From a virus, in IMG/VR virus record IMGVR_UViG_3300025120_000694, positions 1-21,064 of that record: a stretch of DNA of 21,064 nt, one strand, 5' to 3'. The position numbers and the translations under genes were made by a program. Under the pieces are notes generated by a model. That model saw only the letters and a program-made list of their open reading frames with translations. It made no database searches and was not told the DNA's origin. Positions 15,057 through 21,064 of the stretch are shown here, piece after piece; positions within the stretch are counted from its first letter, which is position 1, and every line of letters starts with the position of its first letter.

Positions 15057-15064
15057 TATTTAAC
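15057..15064 (-). promoter_or_regulatory. Late-like box GTTAAATA, 5 bases before ATG
   Basis: On the minus strand GTTAAATA is followed by TGATT and the ATG at 15051. It has the same 5-base spacing as the boxes before 1995(-), 15095, 16240 and 17829. No Shine-Dalgarno is present. Confidence 0.55.
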
Positions 15065-15081
15065 TAACTATGGATGGGGCC

Positions 15082-15089
15082 TATAAGTA
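15082..15089 (+). promoter_or_regulatory. Late-like box TATAAGTA, 5 bases before ATG
   Basis: TATAAGTA lies 5 bases before the ATG at 15095. The 17-base string CTATAAGTATTAGTATG (15081-15097) recurs with one change before the terminase large subunit (16226-16242), supporting a shared start signal. Confidence 0.6.
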
Positions 15090-15094
15090 TTAGT

Positions 15095-16231
15095 ATGCTA
15101 AAAGAGAAAAAATATTGTGCCGCTCCATGGAGAAGTTTGCATTTAAACTTTGAAGGGCAAATCAAAACATGTTGTGCTGGAAATCCAAACATGTTAGGTA
15201 CAAATACCGATGGATCAATAGAACAAATTTTACAAGGCCCTGTGCTTAAAGAAATTAAGCAAAGCATAAAACAAGGTATACTGCATGAAGTGTATTGCAA
15301 AGGTTGCATTGGCAGAGAAGAAGTTGGATTTGGAAGCGAAAGAGACTGGCATAATAATATAAGTCCAGATTTTAATTTTACTACTGCTGAAGATTCAGAT
15401 CATAAACCAGCCCTAATAGATGTGCGTTGGAATAACACCTGTAATCTTGCATGTACATACTGTAGCGAAGTTTTTAGTACTAAATGGGCCAGTATTAAAG
15501 GCATAGCAAATAATGAAAATATAAAAGATGAATATACACAAGTTATAGATTACATAGACACGCATAAGCATCATGTAAAAGAAGTAGCAATGGTTGGCGG
15601 CGAACCATTGATGATGAAAGAAAACAATGCACTGCTTGACATACTTCCAGAAGATGTGTTAGTTACTGTGATTACAAATATGACAACTGACTTTGATAAA
15701 TTTCCTGTACCAAAAAAGTTACTTGCACGTAAGCGTGTAGGATGGAGCATGAGCTTTGATAATATTGGCAAAAGGTTTGAATATGTACGATGGGGCAGTA
15801 CATGGGAAACACTCGATAAAAATGTAACTACAGTGGCCAAACGTATCAACAGTTCTGAACAACACGGAGGTATACATAGTGTGTATAACATTTATAATTG
15901 CACCAAACTATGCGATCTTAAACAATATGCAGTTGATAAAGGAGTAAGTATCATGTGGCAACATGTTTGGGGCGATCAGCTTGACCCGACACAACATAAT
16001 CAAAAAATAAGAACACTTGCAATTGAAGAAATAAAAAAATTTAGAAATACTTTTGAACCAGATGAAAACGACACACCGTTTCTCAATGCCACTGAACAAC
16101 AACTACTTAACGGTAATGGAAATCGTAGTTTGGAATTGAAACAATTTACGGAAAAAGTAGAAAAAAACTGGCACCTAGATCAAAAAGGACAGTTTGTAAA
16201 ACTTTGGCCTGAGTTGGCAGAGGCACTATAA
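15095..16231 (+). CDS. Radical SAM protein with N-terminal auxiliary cysteines (paralogue B)
   Basis: A 378-residue paralogue of the divergent radical SAM gene. The cluster motif CNLACTYC gives C116, C120 and C123; GGEP is at 168-171; MSFDNIGKRFEYVRWGSTW parallels SIDGWGKRFEYLRHPGNW of paralogue A. The N-terminal set is C8 (YCAAPW), C26 and C27 (KTCCAG), C68 and C71 (YCKGCIGREEVGFGSER). The frame is open 21 bases further upstream (ATG at 15074), but the start at 15095 aligns C8 with paralogue A and has TATAAGTA 5 bases before it. Chemistry: SAM cleavage to a 5'-deoxyadenosyl radical with probable help from an auxiliary Fe-S cluster; substrate unknown. The stop TAA lies inside the putative promoter of the terminase gene. 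Confidence 0.88.
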   Translation: MLKEKKYCAAPWRSLHLNFEGQIKTCCAGNPNMLGTNTDGSIEQILQGPVLKEIKQSIKQGILHEVYCKGCIGREEVGFGSERDWHNNISPDFNFTTAEDSDHKPALIDVRWNNTCNLACTYCSEVFSTKWASIKGIANNENIKDEYTQVIDYIDTHKHHVKEVAMVGGEPLMMKENNALLDILPEDVLVTVITNMTTDFDKFPVPKKLLARKRVGWSMSFDNIGKRFEYVRWGSTWETLDKNVTTVAKRINSSEQHGGIHSVYNIYNCTKLCDLKQYAVDKGVSIMWQHVWGDQLDPTQHNQKIRTLAIEEIKKFRNTFEPDENDTPFLNATEQQLLNGNGNRSLELKQFTEKVEKNWHLDQKGQFVKLWPELAEAL

Positions 16232-16234
16232 GTA
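16227..16234 (+). promoter_or_regulatory. Late-like box TATAAGTA, 5 bases before terminase ATG
   Basis: TATAAGTA overlaps the stop codon (16229-16231) of radical SAM paralogue B. It ends 5 bases before the ATG at 16240. No Shine-Dalgarno is visible between them. Confidence 0.6.
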
Positions 16235-16239
16235 ATAGT

Positions 16240-17817
16240 ATGGTAGCAAGAGAAGCAGATGGGATATTAGTTAAAAGCCCTTATAAAAAACAAGAGTTTA
16301 CTGACGAGCAATTGCAAGCCTTTGTGCAATGTGCCGACCCAGAAACTGGGCCTGAGTATTTCCTTAAGAATTTTTTCTTTATACAACATCCTGTACAAGG
16401 AAAAATACAGTATGCTCCGTGGGAGTTTCAAGAACGTTTGATTAAAACTTACCACAACTATAGATACAGTATCTCAATGATGCCCCGGCAAACAGGAAAA
16501 AGCACAAGTGCGGCCGGATACTTGTTATGGTATGCAATGTTCAAACCAGATAGTACAATACTAGTTGCGGCACACAAATATGCAGGTGCCCAAGAGATTA
16601 TGCAACGTGTTAGATACAGTTATGAAGCATGTCCAGATCATATACGTGCTGGAGCAACAAGTTATAACAAAGGATCAATAGAATTTGACAACGGAAGTCG
16701 AATAGTTGCACAAACAACAACTGAAAACACAGGAAGAGGTATGAGTATTACCTTGTTATACTGCGATGAGTTTGCATTTGTTCGACCTACGATAGCAAGG
16801 GAATTTTGGACATCAATATCACCGACATTATCAACAGGTGGTGGTGCTATTATAACAAGTACACCAAACAGTGATGAGGATCAGTTTGCTTTTATATGGA
16901 AAGGTGCAAACAAAACTGAAGACGAGTTTGGTAATCAAAAAGAACTTGGTATAAACGGGTTTAAAGCATATAGAGCCTACTGGCGAGAGCATCCTGATAG
17001 AGATGAGGATTGGGCAACCGAGCAACGTAATATACTAGGAGTCGAACGTTTCAGACGTGAAATGGATTGCGAGTTTATTATAAGTGATGAAACACTTATA
17101 TCACCAACAAAGCTGATTGACCTTGAAGGAGTTGCAGAACCGTTATACAAAACAGGCCAAGTACGTTGGTACAAAAAGCCACAAAAGGGTAAAATTTATG
17201 TGGTAGCACTTGATCCTAGTTTAGGAACAGGTGGCGATCCTAGTGCAATACAAGTGTTTGAAGCTAATTCAACGTCGCAAGTAGCAGAGTGGAGACACAA
17301 TAAAACGCCCATAACTGATCAAATACGTATTCTTGTTGAAATTGTAAAACATATTAACGAATCTGTTCAAGATCCATTAGGTATATATTACAGTGTAGAG
17401 AACAATACCATTGGCGAAGCCGCTTTGCTTTGCATAGAACAGTATGGAGAACAAAACATTGAAGGATATTTTTTAAGTGATAACACTGTTGTTAGTGCTA
17501 GTGGTCGAAGGTATAGAAAAGGCTTTAACACAACAAATAAAAGTAAAATTGCGGCCTGTGCAAAACTTAAAACAGTAATTGAGTCTAATAAAATGACCCT
17601 AAGCAGTCCAAGTTTGATTGGTGAACTTAAAAACTTTGTTGCACACGGAACAAGTTATGCGGGCAAGCCTGGTGAGACTGATGATTTGGTTATGGCAAGT
17701 TTACTGGCAGTGCGTATGCTACAAGTTTTAACAAGTTATCACAAAGAATTAGATTCCCATTTAACAGATTTCAGCGAGGAAACATTAGAACCAATGCCGT
17801 TTGTGGCAATGTTTTAA
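16240..17817 (+). CDS. gp17: Terminase large subunit gp17 (packaging ATPase and nuclease)
   Basis: A 525-residue terminase large subunit (T4 gp17: 610). It pumps DNA into the prohead and cuts concatemers. The N-terminal ATPase has an adenine-binding-like region YAPWEFQ (58-64), Walker A MPRQTGKST (81-89, K87), Walker B TLLYCDE (171-177, D176, catalytic E177) and coupling motif TSTPN (206-210). The RNase H-like nuclease domain has VVALDPSLGTGGD (D325), YYSVENN (E387) and GETDDLVMA (D481/D482), the three acidic positions of gp17. All motifs are intact. Length is on the short side, mainly at the two ends. The start at 16240 has no Shine-Dalgarno but a late-type box 5 bases upstream. The small subunit candidate is 7.4 kb away, with the virion block and radical SAM pair in between. 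Confidence 0.96.
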   Translation: MVAREADGILVKSPYKKQEFTDEQLQAFVQCADPETGPEYFLKNFFFIQHPVQGKIQYAPWEFQERLIKTYHNYRYSISMMPRQTGKSTSAAGYLLWYAMFKPDSTILVAAHKYAGAQEIMQRVRYSYEACPDHIRAGATSYNKGSIEFDNGSRIVAQTTTENTGRGMSITLLYCDEFAFVRPTIAREFWTSISPTLSTGGGAIITSTPNSDEDQFAFIWKGANKTEDEFGNQKELGINGFKAYRAYWREHPDRDEDWATEQRNILGVERFRREMDCEFIISDETLISPTKLIDLEGVAEPLYKTGQVRWYKKPQKGKIYVVALDPSLGTGGDPSAIQVFEANSTSQVAEWRHNKTPITDQIRILVEIVKHINESVQDPLGIYYSVENNTIGEAALLCIEQYGEQNIEGYFLSDNTVVSASGRRYRKGFNTTNKSKIAACAKLKTVIESNKMTLSSPSLIGELKNFVAHGTSYAGKPGETDDLVMASLLAVRMLQVLTSYHKELDSHLTDFSEETLEPMPFVAMF

Positions 17818-17823
17818 TAAATA
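17816..17823 (+). promoter_or_regulatory. Late promoter box AATAAATA, 5 bases before ATG
   Basis: AATAAATA overlaps the terminase stop codon (TAA 17815-17817) and ends 5 bases before the ATG at 17829. No Shine-Dalgarno is present. Confidence 0.65.
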
Positions 17824-17828
17824 CGTAC

Positions 17829-20177
17829 ATGGCACAAGAAAACACAGCATCACAGCAAATATATGATTTGCTAGTCACTAGAGACTTTGATCCAAAGAGT
17901 TTGGACAGTATGGGCAAACCGACGGTCAATCCTAGCGAAGCAGACTTATTTTCATTTAACTTTGTCGCTAATGGAAACGAATACGGCACAGTTGTTGTAT
18001 TAGTCAATGGTGACAATGATCTAGAAGTCTACTACGGCGATAACTTGGGCAAGGGTATGGACCCTGGCGATAAAGGTGATTGGTACGATTTTCTTGCTAT
18101 GCTTAGACAAACTGCCAAGCGTAATCTACTAACATTTAGTTTGAACAATATGAACAAACTAAAGTATCAAATGGCCAGCATGGCTGATATCAGTGAGAGC
18201 TTGATAATGGAAGCATGGAGAGCTCAAGGCAAGAGCAAGAGCTATAGTAATCAACCTGGCAAAGCAAAAGTGGTCATACAACACTCTCGTGCTATCGGTG
18301 AAGGTGAGCAGCGTTTTAGAAACATTGCAAGTCTGTTTGTTGAGAATGCTCAAGGCGAAAGATTCCGTATGCCTTTTGAAAGTATTGCTGGTGCTAAAGC
18401 AATGGCACGTCATGTAAGCGAAGGCGGGACTCCATATGATGCCTTTGGGCAACACATAAGTGAAACAATAAACGAGATTAAAACACTGGGCAAGTTTGTA
18501 AGAGCAAGTCGAAGTAATGCGTTTGCACAGAACGAACAAGCACTGGACTTAGTGGAAGATGCAGTAAAGCATTATTCAGATCTTAAACGTAAAGCCAAGA
18601 AGATGATTGGTAAACGTGGATACAAAGAGATATTTTCGACCTATGATCCAGCAATAGCAACAGAATTAGACGAAACAATAGAAAGTGTAAGAGAAGTATT
18701 TGTAAACAGTGCAATTGATAGTCGTATCGAAGAAGCATTGCCTATACTGGCTAAAATAAAGGAAAACACAATGAGAGAAGCAAACCAATTTGAAAACTGG
18801 ACCAACCAGATTATGGAAGGTACTTGGGCATTACCAGAAACAGAAGAGGATATGGCAAGGCTACAAGAGCTTATGTCAAAGCCATTACCATGTGGGCCTG
18901 ATGGCGAGTATGCTTCTGAACAACTTTATGATCTAATTGGCGATGACAGTTTGTTTGATGACATTGGTGAACTAGCAGACAAAGATCCAGATGCAGATTG
19001 CAGAGAAGTAGTAATGGCACGTGCTAAAGAACTTGGCGTAGACATAGACGTAGAAGTTGGTGAAAGCATTAACGAAAATCCAACTGATCAAGAAACTGCC
19101 AGTAGTTATCAAGCAGGACAGGCAAATGCGGCCGCAGGTAAAGAACGCAGTATGGCAATGAACTTAGGTGGCGAGAAAGCCGCTATGAAACAAACTGCTG
19201 GTGGACAAGATATAGAAGAAGATTCAGAAGAGATGACAAACACCGGGCGTGAAGAAGATTTGTCAAATATTGATAGAGATAGTATAACAATTGATATGGT
19301 TAAGCCAGCGATTCTAAAAATGTATGCCTCATATGAAGCAGATGCTCAGGAATGGAATGACAGATATGCTGAACTTGAAAAAGAAGTTAGAGCAACAGGA
19401 GTAAGAGATCCGAGACAAATAGAAGTCGACGTGTTAAACATGGATGATGATATAATAAGTTATACAAACATTGATGATCTAGAAGATAAGATTGATGCAA
19501 TCAAAAGACTTATGAGACAAGGTGATGCTGATGGACATGATATTGTTGATTTGGCAAGTTCAGGTCCAAGTGATACTATTGCAAGAGAAGAGTTTATGAG
19601 AGAACTAAAAACTGCAATCAAGCAAGACCATCCAGACGTATACGACAAATTGTTTATGTACGGTATTGGTGAGTCAGTTTCAGAAAGTGTTACTGATGCG
19701 GACCTATATAGCACTGACAAAAATTCAGTAATTGAAATAATGAAACAGTATCCTGAAGATGCAAAGAAAATGAGGCAGGCTGGTGATGTATATGCTATAT
19801 ACGGATCAGATTTATACAACGAATTTGAAAGTTATATGCAATCAGACGGCGGTATATACATGGCCGGTAGCGATGTTGATCCTGTAGAGGTAATTAACAC
19901 CATGCTAGATGGCTACGATTTATTAGAAGGCATGGATAGTTTTGTTAATCCAAACGACCAAGATGGCACAGACAACGAAAAACCAGTTGACATGATGGCC
20001 CAGGACGATATGGATGATGAAGACATGACTGAAGATCGTGAGATGCTAGAGCTCCTTAGACTTGCTGGACAACAGAACGAAGTTGAAGAAACACAGGATG
20101 TTGACACTGGCAGAGAAGCACTTAAAGCCGAACGTGATCCAATGCTTGAAAGAATGTTACACATCGTAAATAGGTAA
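17829..20177 (+). CDS. VrlC-like large virion-associated protein
   Basis: This 782-residue acidic protein has an N-terminal alpha/beta region (about 1-105: LFSFNFVANGNEYGTVVVLV, then LEVYYGDNLGKG) and the segment MASMADISESLIMEAWRAQG (about 117-136). A conserved core at about 145-230 has KVVIQHSRAIGEGEQRFRNI, RFRMPFESIAGAKAMARHVS and GGTPYDAFGQHI. This core matches my recollection of the VrlC-like structural proteins encoded near terminase or head genes in cyanophages; the name comes from a Dichelobacter locus. A helical region follows (about 235-330), then a long Asp/Glu-rich C-terminal half. The role is unproven; virion location is inferred from relatives and context. It starts without a Shine-Dalgarno, 5 bases after a late box overlapping the gp17 stop. 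Confidence 0.85.
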   Translation: MAQENTASQQIYDLLVTRDFDPKSLDSMGKPTVNPSEADLFSFNFVANGNEYGTVVVLVNGDNDLEVYYGDNLGKGMDPGDKGDWYDFLAMLRQTAKRNLLTFSLNNMNKLKYQMASMADISESLIMEAWRAQGKSKSYSNQPGKAKVVIQHSRAIGEGEQRFRNIASLFVENAQGERFRMPFESIAGAKAMARHVSEGGTPYDAFGQHISETINEIKTLGKFVRASRSNAFAQNEQALDLVEDAVKHYSDLKRKAKKMIGKRGYKEIFSTYDPAIATELDETIESVREVFVNSAIDSRIEEALPILAKIKENTMREANQFENWTNQIMEGTWALPETEEDMARLQELMSKPLPCGPDGEYASEQLYDLIGDDSLFDDIGELADKDPDADCREVVMARAKELGVDIDVEVGESINENPTDQETASSYQAGQANAAAGKERSMAMNLGGEKAAMKQTAGGQDIEEDSEEMTNTGREEDLSNIDRDSITIDMVKPAILKMYASYEADAQEWNDRYAELEKEVRATGVRDPRQIEVDVLNMDDDIISYTNIDDLEDKIDAIKRLMRQGDADGHDIVDLASSGPSDTIAREEFMRELKTAIKQDHPDVYDKLFMYGIGESVSESVTDADLYSTDKNSVIEIMKQYPEDAKKMRQAGDVYAIYGSDLYNEFESYMQSDGGIYMAGSDVDPVEVINTMLDGYDLLEGMDSFVNPNDQDGTDNEKPVDMMAQDDMDDEDMTEDREMLELLRLAGQQNEVEETQDVDTGREALKAERDPMLERMLHIVNR

Positions 20178-20191
20178 TTTTACCAAAACAT

Positions 20192-20219
20192 TTGATTTCT
20201 CCTATAGTTATGCTATTAT
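20192..20219 (+). promoter_or_regulatory. Sigma70-like promoter upstream of small ORF and gp32
   Basis: TTGATT (20192-20197) and TATTAT (20214-20219) are separated by 16 bases, the same spacing as the perfect promoter at 511-538. The -10 ends 5 bases before the ATG of the 46-residue ORF. It is suited to early or middle expression of gp32. Confidence 0.6.
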
Positions 20220-20224
20220 AAAGC

Positions 20225-20365
20225 ATGTTTAATTTTACGCGACATAAAACTACACCGATTGGTGTGTCTATGCTAAATAAAAGTGCAGGTAATGTAGTTG
20301 CATTGCTTGTTGACAAACATACAAAGGCAAATGATAGAGTAGTAGTTGCTACTCGTAGGCAATAG
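20225..20365 (+). CDS. 46-residue hypothetical protein upstream of gp32
   Basis: A short ORF starts 5 bases after the -10 box and reads MFNFTRHKTTPIGVSMLNKS, then an aliphatic stretch (AGNVVALLVDK) and a basic end (NDRVVVATRRQ). It ends 10 bases before gp32, and its last codons run into the gp32 Shine-Dalgarno (AGGAGA at about 20365-20370). It has no recognisable family. It may be a small early protein, or a leader ORF whose translation affects gp32 translation, a gene that is autoregulated in T4. No second start or frame explains this interval better. Confidence 0.5.
   Translation: MFNFTRHKTTPIGVSMLNKSAGNVVALLVDKHTKANDRVVVATRRQ
20272..20279 (+). promoter_or_regulatory. Possible internal late box GCTAAATA before gp32
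   Basis: GCTAAATA, identical to the boxes at 2001(-) and 8820, occurs inside the 46-residue ORF about 97 bases before gp32. It could give late gp32 transcripts, but an octamer inside AT-rich coding sequence may be chance. Confidence 0.25.
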
Positions 20366-20375
20366 GAGAAACAAA

Positions 20376-21064
20376 ATGGCTTCATTAGCAGAAATAAGAG
20401 CTCGTCTTGCAGCGGCAGATAATAAGCAAGGCAATCAATCATCCGGCGGCGATGGTGCAATTTACCCACATTGGAATATGAACGAAGGCGATAGTGCAGT
20501 ACTACGTTTCCTTCCTGATATGGATAACAATAACACGTTCTTTTGGATTGAACGTGCAATGATCAAACTCCCATTCAATGGTATCAAAGGACAGATGGAC
20601 AGTAAAAGTGTTCAAGTACAGGTTCCTTGTGTTGAGATGTGGGGCGATACTTGTCCAATCCTAACAGAAGTACGTCCATGGTTTAAAGACAAATCACTAG
20701 AAGACATGGGTCGTAAGTACTGGAAAAAACGTAGTTATGTGATGCAAGGATTTGTAAGAGAGAATCCAATCTCAGATGACAAATCAGATAAAGCAATTAG
20801 ACGTTTTATCATTGGTCCGCAAATTTTTCAAATTATTAAAAGTGCATTAATGGATCCTGAGTTAGAGGAACTACCTACAGACTATGCAAGAGGTTTAGAC
20901 TTTAGAGTAAGCAAAACTTCTAAAGGTGGTTATGCTGACTATAGCACATCAAAATGGGCAAGGAAAGAAACTGCACTTACAGAAGCAGAAGCCACTGCTA
21001 TTGACTCACAAGGTTTATATAATTTAGGTGACTTCCTACCTAAAAAGCCAGGTGAAGAAGAACT
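20376..21064 (+). CDS. gp32: Single-stranded DNA-binding protein gp32 (partial, runs off the right edge)
   Basis: The first 229 residues of a gp32-type ssDNA-binding protein, which coats replication and recombination intermediates and organises the replisome. The basic/helical N-terminus (SLAEIRARLAAADNK) fits the cooperativity segment. The OB-fold core includes GDSAVLRFLPD, FFWIERAMIKLPF, VPCVEMWGDTCPIL, KYWKKRSYVMQGFVRE, IRRFIIGPQIFQIIKSALMD and FRVSKTSKGGYADYSTSKW, the last like the conserved F.V..T..GG...Y..S.W of T4-like gp32. The zinc loop has only two cysteines, with CPIL in place of the T4 CPVC. The acidic C-terminal tail is beyond the window. AGGAGA precedes the ATG by 6 bases. Confidence 0.92.
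   Translation, partial: MASLAEIRARLAAADNKQGNQSSGGDGAIYPHWNMNEGDSAVLRFLPDMDNNNTFFWIERAMIKLPFNGIKGQMDSKSVQVQVPCVEMWGDTCPILTEVRPWFKDKSLEDMGRKYWKKRSYVMQGFVRENPISDDKSDKAIRRFIIGPQIFQIIKSALMDPELEELPTDYARGLDFRVSKTSKGGYADYSTSKWARKETALTEAEATAIDSQGLYNLGDFLPKKPGEEE

Noticed and set aside
15074-15094. Upstream ATG adding seven residues to radical SAM B
   Set aside because: The promoter-like box lies inside it, and the ATG at 15095 aligns C8 with the paralogue's C8.
20122-20559. Minus-strand frame of 145 residues across the gp32 upstream region
   Set aside because: It lies antisense to the end of the VrlC-like gene, the promoter, the small ORF and gp32; it has no recognisable motif or start signal.
1-21064. 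tRNA genes, CRISPR arrays, insertion sequences, integrase or att sites
   Set aside because: No cloverleaf-like run, direct-repeat array, transposase or integrase was seen. A tRNA scan would be needed to exclude tRNAs fully.

Overview
The window is a 21-kb piece of a T4-like myovirus genome of the marine type (cyanophage/pelagiphage clade of straight-tailed T4 relatives). Evidence: a contractile-tail sheath (gp18), tail tube (gp19) and a second tube-like protein; a gp4-type head-completion nuclease; small and large terminase (gp16, gp17); a VrlC-like virion protein; gp32 ssDNA-binding protein; gp1-type dNMP kinase and a DexA-type exonuclease; and T4-type late promoters (TATAAATA and variants). 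The DNA is AT-rich and densely packed, with no gap over 100 bases. No photosynthesis genes, tRNAs, CRISPR arrays, insertion sequences or integrase are visible, so the host (for example SAR11 or a cyanobacterium) cannot be fixed from this window.

Layout. 1-1995: the end of an unknown gene, a small very basic head-type protein, then an early-looking nucleotide-metabolism pair (DexA-like exonuclease, dNMP kinase) behind a perfect sigma70 promoter, and a convergent HNH-like zinc protein. 2107-7728: tail block with an unusually large sheath protein, a terminator, tube gp19, a second tube-like protein and a conserved hypothetical. 7736-8809: head-completion nuclease, a small CWC zinc protein, and putative terminase small subunit. 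8848-13910: a block of translationally coupled virion or prohead genes, several of which begin with a short peptide like the T4 capsid-targeting sequence, followed by a thermonuclease and a 45-residue peptide gene. 13888-16231: two divergent, paralogous radical SAM enzymes with an extra N-terminal cysteine set. 16240-20177: terminase large subunit and a VrlC-like virion protein. 20225-21064: a 46-residue ORF and gp32 (cut by the window end) behind a second sigma70-like promoter.

Two patterns tie the window together. First, genes fall into two classes by start signal. One class has an ordinary Shine-Dalgarno or stop-start coupling. The other (545, 1995-, 8179, 15051-, 15095, 16240, 17829, 20225) has a promoter -10 box placed only 5-6 bases before the ATG, so transcription should begin at or next to the start codon; these mRNAs look leaderless. 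Second, genes at 114, 8848, 11513 and 12965 start with related N-terminal peptides ending in an aromatic-aliphatic-x-Glu type motif, suggesting co-packaging into the prohead core. The most unusual cargo is the pair of radical SAM proteins, whose substrate is unknown, next to a tiny proline-rich peptide gene.
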